A model generated the notes under the pieces. The model ran no database searches. It was not told the origin of the DNA and worked only from the letters and a program-made list of their open reading frames with translations. 64,000 bases of DNA from Diploptera punctata (taxonomy: Eukaryota; Arthropoda; Insecta; Blattodea; Blaberidae), in assembly GCA_030220185.1 (NCBI GenBank), contig JASPKZ010007250.1:2083001-2147000 (forward strand), read 5' to 3'. Shown one piece after another: positions 41,213-52,080 of the stretch. The position numbers were made by a program, and so were the translations under genes. The number at the start of each line of letters is the position of its first letter. Position 1 is the first letter of the stretch.

Positions 41213-41680
41213 TATTTACTAGTGTACTCGGCTGATGTCCTGCCTGAACGTTCAATTTTCGTATCATGACCGGATGATAAAAATGTTACTTTTTTACCAT
41301 AAAATTCACTTTTTAAGACGTAATTAGGGATTATTAAATACGTTCGTAAGAAAACTCCTCACTGCCATCTGTTGTGGCTTAAGAAGCGTGCGTGATGATG
41401 CCACGTTTATTTCGCGCGGATTAATGTCGATACTGCAGATGATTACACATCTGACATAAAAAAATATCCTATAACCCGATCGCAGCGCCATATACCGAGT
41501 CCAATTGTGAATCTAAACTATGCAGGGACTCACTCAAACACACACAAAAAATTTCATCAAAATTGGTCCACATGCAATGGTTGGTCCACATGCAATTGGT
41601 TCTGACATGCAATGGTAGACAGTTCCCTTGTAAGATCATGATATTCGACGGTAAATACCAGCAAGAACAAAAATTATATT
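41213..41680. other. No recognisable feature
   Basis: No gene. CAATTGGTCCACATGCAATGG-type short duplications occur at 41568-41615. Confidence 0.4.
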
Positions 41681-42872
41681 AAATGCCCCAAATGGGAGTC
41701 AATGACCAATCGCGTTTCAATGAATTTTGATTTACAACCAATCACAGTCGTGTTTCACCTGGAATTTATCAAACAAGTTTATCATAAGTAATGCCACGAG
41801 TGATTTCCAAATTATCGATAAATTCACGACTCACGAAGTGAGGAGTGAATTTATCTAGAGAATTTGGAAATCAAGAGTGGCATTTGTTAGGACTATTTAA
41901 CGAATAAAATTAAGCTGTTTACTCACAAATCATTATTTAACTATAGTTATTTTAAAATATTTATATATTTAATGTAAACGGCGATGTTTGAAAACAAATG
42001 AGAAACGATAGGTACGCTTCTACTGCTTTTTTGTTTATCACTGCAACCAGATCATACTATTCATTGCCAAAGGAACGCAATATTGTAAGGAGGAGCTTTC
42101 TTTAATATGGTAATTATAACACTGATAAATATTTGGTGAAACACGACTCTGATTGGTTGTAAAACAGAAATCATTGAAACGTGATTGGTCATTGACTCCC
42201 ATTTGGGGCATGAGTTAAATAGTCATATTAAAGAAAGCTCCTCCTTTTTAATATTCCGAATAGGTCAAGCATTAATTTGCAGTGACTAGACCTGTAAAAA
42301 ATATGGCTACCATTGTAGATATAGTGCACGAATGTCAGCTGATGGTGCTTGCGGAAGATAATATAAAAACATTTGTAGCGTTTGATGATATCACAAAAAA
42401 GAAACCACTGTTGGCACGTTCTTAAACGAATTATTTCCCAGGAAATAACGTTGCAGAAAAATATAATTGACATATTTACATCATAGGACATCAGAAATTA
42501 ATTATATACAGTATGATGGTGGTTATAAATTTCTCCTCTAGGGTGCATTCTTACAATATTGCGATCCTTTGACAATAAATAATATGATCTGGTTGCAGTG
42601 ATGAACAAGCATAACATCATTTCTCATTTGTTTTCAATCATCGCTTCTCTTTGTTTTCAAACATCGCCGTTTACATTAAATAAATAAATATTTTAAAATA
42701 ACTATATTTAAATAATGATTTGTGAGTAAACAGCTTAATTGTATTCGTTAAATAGTCCTAACAAATGTCATTCTTGATTTCCACATTTTCTAGATAAATT
42801 CACTCCTCACTTCGTGGGTCGTGAATTTATCGATAATTTGGAAATCACTCGTTGCATTATTTATGATAAGTA
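41681..42872. mobile_element. Family G cluster, head to head
   Basis: Three pieces: 41681-41785 (minus, terminal part), 41786-42232 (plus, full hairpin but middle region deleted) and 42225-42872 (minus, long form with both halves of the hairpin). The second and third share ATATTAAAGAAAGCTCCTCC at the junction. The cluster is a large inverted repeat. Confidence 0.8.
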
Positions 42873-42875
42873 TCT

Positions 42876-43395
42876 GCAACAAATGCAACGTTTTAATAAT
42901 TTGGGTTGTGATGTTACTTATGATTTGGGTTTAGATATAACAAATGCATTAAATAAATGTCAAATCTTGTGTGGAAAAATTAAAAGAACGCTCAAAACAA
43001 CACGATCATACACTAAATTGAAGTTCTATAAAGTAATGGCAGTGCCGGCTTTAACATATCGCAGGGAGTCCTGGACAATAAGGAAAAAGTATTATACTCG
43101 TATTCTGGCGTCACAAATTAGATTTTTAGATCATTATTGGGATATACAAAAGTAGATAAAATAAATATCAAGAAACTAACTAGTACAGCCTTTATTGGAT
43201 AAAGTCACGAATTACAGACAGAAATGGATTGATCACATGGATGGAATGAGTAAGGAGAGATATCCATTATTAGCAAGAAATTATCAAGCAAGAGGAAGAC
43301 GTGATGTTGGAAGACCTAGAAGACGTTGGGCTGATGTATTATGAAGTCGGAACGGGCAATTGCCTAATCCCTGGAGTGATGATGATGAGAATAAT
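42876..43395 (+). mobile_element. LINE-C (two-part)
   Basis: The frame 42876-43153 encodes QQMQRFNNLGCDVTYDLGLDITNALNKCQILCGKI, TKLKFYKVMAVPALTYRRESW and QIRFLDHYWDIQK and then a stop. 43187-43395 encodes LLDKVTNYRQKWIDHMDGMSKERYPLLARNYQARGRRDVGRPRRRWAD and ends in a GATGATGATGA tail. The first half is more diverged than the second, so two related LINEs may be joined. Confidence 0.75.
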
Positions 43396-43560
43396 AGTTA
43401 TATATATTTTCAGTTTAACGTTGGAAGAATACCAAAGAGAAAAATATGTCATATAAACCAAGAGGACGACAAGATCATGGGCGACCAAGACAGAGATGGA
43501 ATGAGGCAGGAACATGCCATTCGGTGTAAACTATGAAAAGAAAACGAAGAAGGAGAAAAT
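43396..43560 (+). mobile_element. LINE 3' end fragments
   Basis: 43396-43424 matches a bit of LINE-A. 43425-43560 encodes MSYKPRGRQDHGRPRQRWNEAGTCHSV, then an AAGAAGGAG-type tail. Confidence 0.6.
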
Positions 43561-44310
43561 AACAATCAGGGCTGTGCTAATCACTCTCTTATCGAATTAG
43601 TCAAAATAATACAACCTGACTTAATGATTGGCTTCTACAGCAAGCTTTTATGTAAACAACGAACGGTACTACCTTCTCACTTTCGTGTACAACCTGGAGC
43701 AAAATCCAATATCGAATATAGCACACAAAACTGTTTGTTGCTTTTGCAAGTTACACCAACCGTGGTATTTTAATGTGTATTCTCCCACCAAATTCTCAAG
43801 TTCAGTTTAATATCGTTTCCAACCTTAAAAAAAAAAGTTAGGGACAACCACATGCAACTTTTATCTCCCTTGAAGCAATTTGGTTAGATACAGTGGCGAA
43901 AAAAAGTTTTATGTTAAATAAAATTCAGCATAAATTTAAAGTAATATTCTCAAAGCTATGGAGGAAAGGATTGAGTTTCTTCTACCAAAACAATCCGCAC
44001 TATCTTGATTATCATATTAATATTATATTTCGTTAGAGAAGAGTAACTTCCTATAGAAACCAATTTGCAATTCAATTGCGCGGACATAGAATATAAGGAA
44101 ATTAAGATTTGTGCGAGTTTAATTTACTTCCTGCCACAATAACATTCAAGTTTGCATAATAATGCTACACATTATCTGGAAAATTCCACCAACACTCGGC
44201 CAACAGAGGATGAATATCTGAAAGAGTAAGTGCAACTTTTTTCAATTCCTATTCCATCATCCGATTTTTTGCGAGGCAAATAGTTTGGTTTTATAGCATA
44301 TAGGTCTAAT
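43561..44310. other. No recognisable feature
   Basis: No supported gene or shared repeat. Confidence 0.5.
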
Positions 44311-44439
44311 ATGTGTGCCAGATGATATATTATTAGCCGATAGCGAGGAGATACTTAGGGCCAATATGCACACTTTATTGAATAACACTAAGAAATTGGA
44401 ACTGAAAGTAAATATCACTAAAACTAAATATGATATATG

Positions 44440-44777
44440 TTCTAACTAACTAACTAACTAAGTAACTAATTCACTGGCACTATCAAACCCTGAACTAATG
44501 TTTTTCAATCATTCCCTGTATAATCTACTTCCCTCAAATCATAGTTAATGTTATTCTACCACCTCATTCTTGGTCTTCATTCTGGTTTTCCTACAAGAAG
44601 CTTCCATGCACGTTTTTCATTCCCATTCGTGCCACATGTCCTGTCCATCGCAGTCTACGAGACTTAACTGTTCTTATTATACCTGGCTTCCTATAAAGAC
44701 CATGTAGTTCACTGTTATGAAGTCTTCTACATTCACCTGTCTGTTCATCTCTCTTTGGTCCATACATATAAATACAT
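44440..44777 (-). mobile_element. LINE-A copy inserted in LINE-A
   Basis: Minus-strand 3' fragment with a (TAAC)n tail at 44447-44470, CACTGGCACTATCAAACCC, and the segment for GHVARMG.EK and RRLHNSELHGLYRKP. It ends at TTTGGTCCATAC. It interrupts the plus-strand copy. Confidence 0.8.
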
Positions 44778-45115
44778 TAGGTATATAATCGAAATAGATA
44801 GTTCTTGACAAATGAGGGAAATTTTTGAAAAAGTAGCTGAATTCAAATACCTAGGAACAATAATTACAAATATGAATGAGATCCACAAGAAATTAAACAT
44901 AGACCAATTCTAAAAAAAATCATGCTATTATATATTACAAAGACTATTGTCCCAACTACTCTAAAAAAATGTTAAGCTGAAATATATAAAACTGTTATTC
45001 TCCCAGTTATATTATATGGATGCGAAGCATGGACTCTTGCTTTAAGGGAAGAGCAAATATTGGATGTGAAGGAAGGACTCTTACTTTAAGGGAGGAGAAT
45101 ATATTACAAGTATTT

Positions 45116-45265
45116 GAGAATAAAGTTGTTATAATTATATACCAAGAGGATGAAGATCACTGGGCCGTCCTATGAAACGCTGGAGGGAAAATTTTCTATA
45201 GGATCGTAACAGGCCTTGGCCTAATACTTGGAAGGAAGAAGAAGAAGAAAGAGAATAAAGTTCTT
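45116..45265 (+). mobile_element. LINE-D 3' end, 120 bp, with 15-bp TSD
   Basis: GAGAATAAAGTTGTT (45116-45130) and GAGAATAAAGTTCTT (45251-45265) flank a tail encoding YIPRG.RSLGRPMKRWRENFL, with GATCGTAACAGGCCTTGGCC and (GAA)n. The same end occurs at 47870-47945. Confidence 0.85.
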
Positions 45266-45784
45266 ATGAAAAAATTGTACCAAAGAGAGATGAATTAGGC
45301 GAATGGAGAAGACTACATGTACGTAACAGTGAGCTATATGATATTTATGGGAAACCAGATATAATAACAACAGTTAAGTCACGAAGACTGCGACGGGCAG
45401 GTCATGTGGAATGAATGGGGAATGAAAGAAGGGCTTGGAAACTCCTATTAGGAAAATCGGAGGGAAAGCGTCCAGTAGTAGACCAAGAATGAGGTGGGAG
45501 AATAACATTAACCATGATTTGAGGGAAGTAGATTATACAGGAGATGATCAGAAAAAATTAGTTCAGACCAAGGATGCATGGAGCTATCCATGCATTATGT
45601 CCACGCGGCCGTGAATCTACGGATTCGATAGTGTCAATGGGGTTGTTACATAGCTTTAAATTATAATTTTGTCATATCGTATAAATCAGTACTTCATTGT
45701 AACTAGTGGCAAAGTAAAATATTGAAATAAATTCCTGGCAGATGCCGTCGTCCTAAACTAGGTTAATAAAAAAAAAGATCTTTT

Positions 45785-45795
45785 ACAGTTCTTAA

Positions 45796-45829
<34 letters not shown>

Positions 45830-46352
45830 ATGTCTGTCTGTCTATCTATCTATCTATCTACCTATCTATCTATCTACCTATCTATCTATATTCGGTTTTT
45901 ACAGGTTATGCTGTCTTCCCGTGCCAAACCTCCAAAGCTTACGATCTTGGGCATCTTCAATGCCATCTTGCTTGCTTTCATGTCAACTTTGGTCTCCCTT
46001 TTCTCTTTTCTCTGGCCGGTTGCCATTGATATGGTTATTTCGGCCATCGCTCATCTTCCATTCTTAAAATATGCCCTAACCTTTTTTATTCTTTCTCCTC
46101 AATTATTTCAATTATATTTTTTCTTCTGCTTCCATCATGTTTCTAATTGTCTTATTTGTGATATGTTCTAACTTTCACTTTCTAGAACTTCTGCGTAAAT
46201 AATCCATTTCTAGAGCTATTTGTCTATTCTTGTATTACTTGTCCATACCAAACTTCCACATATTGCAACAGATTCCACCAATGTTTTATCAATATATATT
46301 TTTTGTGTCTTTCCAAATACAGTTGTTTTCAGTATAGTTCTTTCAGGTAAAA
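45785..46352 (-). mobile_element. LINE-T with (TAGA)n tail
   Basis: Minus-strand. The tetranucleotide run 45797-45891 (CTAT/CTGT/CTAC units) is the 3' tail. The body encodes WKFGMDK.YKNRQIALEMDYLRRS, HITNKTIRNMMEAEE, then NGNRPEKREKGDQS and FGTGRQH, with frameshifts. The group-specific EMDYLRRS block places it near LINE-Q. Confidence 0.75.
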
Positions 46353-46359
46353 AAAAAAA

Positions 46360-47000
46360 AAAGAACTAGCTGAGGACGATGGCACCTGCCAGGTATCAAT
46401 TTTAATATTTTATTTTGTGACTATTTACCTCAACGAAAATGTATTATTGATTTTATCAGATCTGATACAACTAGTGTTTAAAGTTAAATTCTATAGTACA
46501 TCCAGCAAAATAGTTCCGGTAAGTGTAGGCACTGTGACTCTAACTTAAAGGAAATTCCATTTTGGTATATTTCCGATAACGCTGGTTACAGCAATTCCCA
46601 CAGGTAGCAGTGATTGTTGTTCGGTTCACTTGTTTACTGTATATTTGTATGATATTACGCTTCCAACAGCGCACATGGGAGTTTGAGATACAGCCTACAC
46701 TATACTCTTTCCAGTTAATGCAACGTAAGTGGTCTGTACAGCGGAAAACATTTATTTTTGTTAACGCACGAATTGAAAAGAAACAAAGACAATATCAACA
46801 AAAGACAAATATTAACCAATAAACAAGTGTACGAAATCAATGATAATAACATGGAAAAAGCCGTACTGGCTGTAATGTATAATTCCCAAATATGTCTTCT
46901 TAATAAAGGAGCCGCTATTTGCAAGATAGAAGCATGGCTTCATAGCATTTCGTGGACGGGAATTACAATGTATATAGAGAAAGATTTGCGTTTAGATCGG
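46360..47000. other. Unassigned, with a repeat-like block
   Basis: CTGAGGACGATGGCACCTGCC at about 46367 is echoed at 48785 (GAGAACGATGGCACCTACC). The rest is unassigned. The frame 46758-47015 has no recognised domain. Confidence 0.4.
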
Positions 47001-47005
47001 TACTT

Positions 47006-47079
47006 GCTCAGGTAGCTCAGTTGGTAGAGCACTTGGTCTAGAGAACCAAGGGTCCCGGGTTCAAGTCCCGGTCTGAGCG
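47006..47079 (+). tRNA. tRNA-like gene, apparent anticodon AGA, unusual anticodon arm
   Basis: Acceptor GCTCAGG/TCTGAGC (one G-U), A box TAGCTCAGTTGG, D stem GCTC/GAGC, T arm CCGGG/CCCGG around TTCAAGT, and a pol III T-run at about 47084. The anticodon arm is CTTGGT/ACCAAG with loop CTAGAGA, giving AGA. That would be Ser, but there is no long variable arm, and standard numbering leaves a 9-nt loop. All stems pair well. It may be a recently altered tRNA, a pseudogene or a SINE head. Confidence 0.55.
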
Positions 47080-47099
47080 TATAATTTTTCTCTTCAAAT

Positions 47100-47400
47100 A
47101 TGATTTATCCATCATTGAGATGTACGAAATCAATAATAATAAAGTGTATATAAGATTAAAAAATAACTAATGTTAGATATATTAGCTATGTATATAATAT
47201 GTTATGTTATAAGGCATGTAGTATCGCACCTATTGTAATGGAACATGCCGCAATAAATAAAAAATAGGAATGGCATTTTTACATTCTTGACAACGTTAAT
47301 GGGCATTGTAAACTTTACATTTTTAAACAGAAAACAAATTAAAATTATTAAGTAAAAATAAATGAATTTAAGACAAGAAACTATTATTTAAGTAAATAAT
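47100..47400. other. No recognisable feature
   Basis: AT-rich sequence downstream of the tRNA-like gene. Confidence 0.4.
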
Positions 47401-47404
47401 AATA

Positions 47405-47540
47405 AATATATAATAACACAATTCATAATTTGTTAACATGTCTGAAGAAAGTACAATGTACCGAAACCGCTGTAACTAAATTATACCTTAATAAATATGA
47501 AAATGAAATAAAACTAAGTTTTATTGTTATTTAATTAAAT
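47405..47540 (+). mobile_element. Second-family hammerhead repeat (degenerate)
   Basis: Matches the 3.0-kb repeat. CTGAAGA at 47442-47448, helix II AGTAC..GTACC, GAAA at 47463-47466, then CCGCTG (palindrome broken) and TA. TTAATAAATATGAAAATG follows. It preserves the empty site of the LINE-A insertion seen at 3080. Confidence 0.6.
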
Positions 47541-47870
47541 AAGATATGTGGATGGCGACCATAAGGTGCCCAAGCCGAGCAAAACATTTCTTCCACTTAC
47601 TTGTGTTTTGCACTCTTTTAACTTTACTATCTAACCTCTCTTGGTTAACTCTTGTTTTTTCGACCCCGACGCTATTAGGGCATCCGAGGGCTAGGGAGTA
47701 TTTCCTTTCTTCCATTTCTGCTTTCCTTTATTTTCTTTTCTTCTCCGAAAAGCCTGACCAGAGGCTATAAGATCGCAGCCCCATCACTGGTCTTGCCTTC
47801 CTTTGGCCAGCAACCAATCGAAGGGACTATTATTATGCTTTCCAGTCTTATACGAGAATTTTCCGGAAGA
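47541..47870 (-). other. Possible LINE-type coding relic
   Basis: The minus-strand frame reads VKRVQNTSKWKKCFARLGHLMVA and is flanked by pyrimidine-rich sequence. The family is not recognised. Confidence 0.3.
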
Positions 47871-47945
47871 AGCTGGAGGGAAAATTGTCTATAGGATCGT
47901 AACAGGCCTTGGCCTAATACTTGGAAGGAAGAAGAAGAAGAAGTA
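47871..47945 (+). mobile_element. LINE-D 3' end with GAA tail
   Basis: GCTGGAGGGAAAATTG, GATCGTAACAGGCCTTGGCC and (GAA)n, nearly identical to 45172-45250. Confidence 0.8.
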
Positions 47946-48217
47946 ATGGATTTTTATCAAGTAAACAACTCAATTGATCATGAAACTATTAAGTCGTTAA
48001 CTTATTTTTTGCGAAATAGTGCATTTTCATGTCTTTCCGGCCATGTTTAACATAAGTCAATTATCCAGTATTTATATCTACCAACTCTATTACTTAACTG
48101 TTTTCTTCTTTTCAAGCTCCAGATCAGTAGATTTATAACCGCCTTAAACTTCTAATATCTTCATAAAACAGCATTAACAGAACAAAACAAAACAACTAAT
48201 TTATAAGTCCATACTAG
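47946..48217. other. No recognisable feature
   Basis: No gene or shared repeat. Confidence 0.4.
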
Positions 48218-48625
48218 AAAGTCCAGGTTGAGAAACCAGCTATACCGGCTGGGAGACCCTACATGCTAACCACATGCCACCCCTACTCTGGCTACATGAT
48301 CGTCTACCTCTGTGATTAACACATGTGGATGTGAGGCTAGCAGGCATGTGGTAAATCAAGGGCCTTCTAGGCCTATCGCTCTTGGAGTAGTATTCTAAAA
48401 AGTATAATGTTATATGGATCGGAAGTTTCGACAATGACACAACAACATGCCAACAGAATAAGTGTAGTTGAAATGGATTTTTGGAGGAGAGCTGTCAGAA
48501 AAACTCGACTGGAAATAATTAGAAATACATACATTAGAAAATGGATGGTTGCAGAAAGAAGTTTTAATGGATGAGATTGAACACAGAAGGCTAATATGGT
48601 ATGGACACGTAAGAAGAATTTTCTC
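48218..48625 (+). mobile_element. SINE2 3' half followed by LINE RT fragment
   Basis: 48218-48382 is a headless SINE2 (TCCAGGTTGAGAAACCAGC, GATTAACACATGTGGATG). 48388-48625 encodes ILKSIMLYGSEVSTM, RISVVEMDFWRRAVRKTRLEIIRN and, after shifts, LMDEIEHRRLIWYGHVRRI, a LINE of the LINE-B/E group. Confidence 0.7.
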
Positions 48626-48714
48626 ATCCTATTTTGCTCAAACTAACAGTTGCTGCTACAAACAGTTGGAGTATACATCACCGTACACAACAACAACGAG
48701 TAGCGGTAGCTCAA

Positions 48715-48756
48715 CCTGCAGAAGATGGAAGATAACTTCCGAAAGCGCTCCAGTTA
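48715..48756 (+). ncRNA. Hammerhead-like motif, third family (core base altered)
   Basis: CAGAAGA at 48719-48725 (the second core base is A where T is required), extra T48726, helix II GGAAG/CTTCC (48727-48731 and 48736-48740) with ATAA loop, GAAA at 48741-48744, palindromic AGCGCT helix III, then C48750 at the expected cleavage position and CAG able to pair with CTG upstream. It is probably inactive because of the core change. Confidence 0.45.
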
Positions 48757-48841
48757 ATTTAATATACAATATTTTAACAAAGTTGAGAACGATGGCACCT
48801 ACCAACAGGTACAATTTAATTTTTAACTTTCATCATAACAC

Positions 48842-49015
48842 TAATTGCCCATCTTAAATTAACTCCCAATTTTCTCACCCCAACTTGCCCACTAATGTAG
48901 ATGCCATTATATGTAAGCAAATATGTTGATAGCTGGTCATAGTGGTAACATGTGTTATCACATAGGCCAACATGACGCTAGCAGTCACTTCTTCTCCGAT
49001 CTAGCAGGATAGAAG
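48842..49015 (+). mobile_element. Family N remnant joined to LINE-M fragment
   Basis: TTTCTCACCCCAACTTGCCC is family N reversed. From about 48900 the sequence (ATATGTAAGCAAATATGTTG, ATCACATAGGCCAACATGAC, GCTAGCAGTCACTTCTTCTC) matches the LINE-M fragment at 31247-31330. Confidence 0.55.
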
Positions 49016-49560
49016 ACTACCAAAGGCGTCCATACATGAAAAATTGAAAAAAGGATCAAAAAAGGAAGACCAACAACAACCTGAAAAGAATAACATTCAA
49101 CAATCAACGAGGAAATTTGGTGTAACGGATGAAGACACAGAGGATTCAGAACGAAGGAGAACTTTAATTAAAGGAAATTTGTGAATGTTTGTTACAAACT
49201 GATAGTCTATAAGTGCGTAGTCATTTATGTATTTTTTAAAACTCATGTTAATTATTAAGATTGGCTGGAGAAAACCCTCAATGAGAGGAAAATTCTCAAT
49301 TAATAATAAAAAATAATGCAACCATATATGTTAGATGAATTTCACCATTACAGTTTATACTTCGTCTTGGCCACTAATTTATTTATATTTTGAATGATAA
49401 AACAAAACACACACACACACAACAGCGACTGAATACAATTATAATATTTGACCGCACATCTTATTTACCATAAAATGCCATGATTTTAGATGTATTTATT
49501 AATATTTTCAAATTATATTCTTGGGTTACATTATACAATATATGTGCCGCTATTTGTACA
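49016..49560. other. Mostly unassigned, with a short (CA)n
   Basis: GGAAGACCAACAACAAC and AACGAGGAAATTTGGTGTAAC may be another LINE tail. (CA)n lies at 49402-49419. Confidence 0.35.
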
Positions 49561-49569
49561 TAATTTTCT

Positions 49570-49835
49570 GTTTCTGCTATTCTTCTTTTTTTTCTTCTTC
49601 TTAAATGACACTACAGCCCTATAATGACACTTGCCTCCTCAGTGAGCCTCCTCCAGACATCCCTATCCACAGAAAGCCTTTCCCAATGGTTTATTTGACC
49701 CTTTTTTTTTAAGATCCTGGCGCACACAATTAGGTCTTCCTCTTAATCTGATTCCTTGAGGTTGTGAACAGAAGATTTGTTTCACCTTTCTATTATTTGG
49801 CATTCTACTAATATATCCATTCCGTCTGAAACGGT
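49570..49835 (-). mobile_element. LINE-U 3' end with GAA tail
   Basis: The minus strand encodes FRRNGYISRMPNNRKVKQIFCSQPQGIRLRGRPNCVRQDL, then LGKAFCG and EEAH.GGKCHYRAV, and ends in (GAA)n at 49574-49600. 5'-truncated. Confidence 0.7.
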
Positions 49836-49839
49836 TAAA

Positions 49840-51050
49840 GCCTATGTGTGGAATTTCGAGATTTCCACTGTGCAGCCGTCAAATAGGAAACTTCCAAAAC
49901 TTCGAACTAATGGAGAGCAAGACTGCTAATGACTGCAGCGTTAAATGCAGCACATTAGATACCAACAAACAAACCAACCAACCATATCGAGATCTCCTAA
50001 TAATTGTATTAATAATTTATAAAATATTAATAATTATAAATAATTTTGCTATTCTAACTTATAGCTTGCAAATAATATTGTATTTAGTGCATTTTGCACA
50101 CTAAAGGCAAATAACATACTTCTTTCAATTAATCACTAATGGAAAATATCATAACATTATGAATACATATTATCCATCGTCTTCCAAGTACTAATTTACA
50201 ATACAATGTGTTAAATAGCCTATATCACAGATTCTCCGAATTATATAAAAAAAAACTCGATCACGTTTCGTCTTTTGAAACTTTCCTTCGATTCATAAAT
50301 AAATCACTTAAAGCACTTGCATCGCAATATAACCTACTATTATTCAAATATAGGCCCTACTATTTTAAATAATTCACGATTCTCCAAACAGCGTGTTATA
50401 TACACTAATTTGTATTACATTACAAGAAAAGGTCAGAATGACATACTGCAACATTCTTCGCAGATGACACAATTCATAAAGTACAAATTATGTAAGTAGC
50501 CAAAAAATATGTTTAGATAAGAACACAACTAAACAAAAAAAGAGAATAATATATTTCGTTTCTAATTATTCAAGATTTCCCAGAAAAAAATTACCCTTGT
50601 CTGGTTTATGCAAAGTAGTTTTTTTTAGATGAAATGATGCAGTTCGCTAAAATTTGATTTTATCTATAAATCTGAAAATAAAAAGTCTGCATAATAAATA
50701 CGTATTTAACATCCAGTACAATGTTTACATCTAACATGCTGCAACATAAGGTTATCAGATCTCCTTGAATACGCCAATATAAATAGGCCAACTTCTACCA
50801 TCCAGGATTTTTTCTATTATTAGGAAGGTTCATTATCCAATTTAAAATGCATTATACCATTCAATTTATAGTTCTTGAAATATTATAAGGAATTCAGAAT
50901 TTCTAATAGGCCTATACTACACTCTTCTGGAGGTTGTAGAGAATTGTTAGTAAATACAGTTTAGTGAGGAACTTATGTCTGAAAATTCATCTTTTCAGTG
51001 ATAAAATGGTAAGTTGATCAGAAGATCACATGGTCTTAATACTCTGCCAG
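49840..51050. other. No recognisable feature
   Basis: AT-rich, no supported genes. The small frames here have no recognisable domains. Confidence 0.5.
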
Positions 51051-51056
51051 TATAAA

Positions 51057-51058
51057 CA

Positions 51059-51103
<45 letters not shown>

Positions 51104-51300
51104 TAGTATGTTTATCGTACAAAATGTTGTATGTACATGAAATTTACATGCATTTTTTTAACGTTCCACTATAATTACATACTGTATATATATAATTTAT
51201 ACTGTAAATATGTACCTGTATATTTGTGCTCGTTGAGTGGAAGAGAAGTTCTTCTGGCTTTAATTCAGCCAGAATAAATTAAACATATTATTATTATTAA
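51057..51300 (+). mobile_element. (ATT)n and LINE-F-like 3' end
   Basis: An ATT run at 51057-51101. 51165-51300 ends TTGAGTGGAAGAGAAGTTCT, CCAGAATAAATTAAA and ATT repeats, resembling the LINE-F 3' terminus (GTGGAAGAGAAGGCC) with divergence. Confidence 0.5.
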
Positions 51301-51429
51301 TAACATTAAATAATATGAATGAATGAAAGAGGACTTGATTTATAAGAGCAAATCACTTACAAAAAGTTAAATAATAAAATATGCACCTGAGATCTTAGTC
51401 TTCCTGAACTTCGTAAATTTTAGGTTGAA

Positions 51430-51480
51430 ACACTTTATAGGCCTTTCGGAACAGGTTCTATCATCAGTTTCTCAAAAGGT
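51430..51480 (-). ncRNA. Hammerhead-like motif (degenerate, solo)
   Basis: On the minus strand, CTGATGA (plus 51461-51467), extra T, helix II GAAC/GTTC, GAAA (51444-51447), GGCC and TA. Helix I is not complementary. There is no inverted partner nearby. Confidence 0.4.
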
Positions 51481-51587
51481 GCTAAACGGTTGTCGGTTAA
51501 AATTCAGTATAAACGGTTCAGATCGGTGGATGTGTCCCCGTTATGTAGACTTATTTTAAAATTTCAATTTATTCAAGAATATTAATT

Positions 51588-52080
51588 CTTCTTCTTCTTC
51601 GTCACGGTTTAGGCTTTTTGCTAGCCTGTTCCGGCTCCAAATTGCTGCTCTTTCTATCATATCTTTGGTCTTCCCAAATTTCTTCTTCTTCTTGGTGAAT
51701 AGTTATATGCTGCTTTGGTATTCTGTTGTCAGCCATCCTTCCCAAGTGTTCTTTCCAGTTTGTTCTGTATTGTTGTGTTTAATTTTATTGCTGTCTTATT
51801 CCTGTGTTGTGTTTTTTGTCTGTTCTTTGATATCCTGCTATTCGTGTGAGTAATTTCATTTCAGCAGCTTGTATTCTGGCTGATTGTTGCGTTGTCACTG
51901 TCCATGTTTCGGATCCATAAGTAATAATAGGAAGTGGTATTGTCTTGTATAATTTCATTATAGAGTATTTTCTGGCTTTATTTTTTAAAGTTCTTTTTAG
52001 TGTTCCTATTATATATTTAAACTTATTTAGTTATTTATATCTGTTTTCGTTGTGTATGATATTTCGCAAATAAGCAAATT
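51588..52080 (-). mobile_element. LINE-E-like RT C-terminus
   Basis: The minus strand encodes LNKFKYIIGTLKRTLKNKARKYSIMKLYKTIPLPIITYGSETWTVTTQQSARIQAAEMKLLTRIAGYQRTDK, then WKEHLGRMADNRIPKQHI, with indels. It ends at a (GAA)n tail at about 51590. Closest to the LINE-E copy at 20.5 kb. Confidence 0.75.

Larger units (their letters stand above)
44312..45645 (+). mobile_element. LINE-A, interrupted by LINE-A (minus) and a LINE-D end
   Basis: Plus-strand pieces 44312-44432 (DDILLADSEEILRANMHTLL, LKVNITKTKY) and 44778-45645 (FKYLGTIIT, VILPVILYGCEAWTL, RLRRAGHVE.MGNERRAWKLLLGK, VRPRMRWENNINHDLREVDYTG, ending at CGATAGTGTCAATGG). A 46-bp segment around ACTCTTGCTTTAAGGGAAGAG is imperfectly duplicated at 45025-45100. 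No intact frame. Confidence 0.8.

Noticed and set aside
45830..46171. 113-codon plus-strand ORF starting in SVCLSIYLSTYLS
   Set aside because: It is the wrong strand of LINE-T; its start is the (TAGA)n tail.
46367..46420. Possible hammerhead core near CTGAGGACGATGGCACC
   Set aside because: No GAAA follows at the right place and no helix II or III could be formed.
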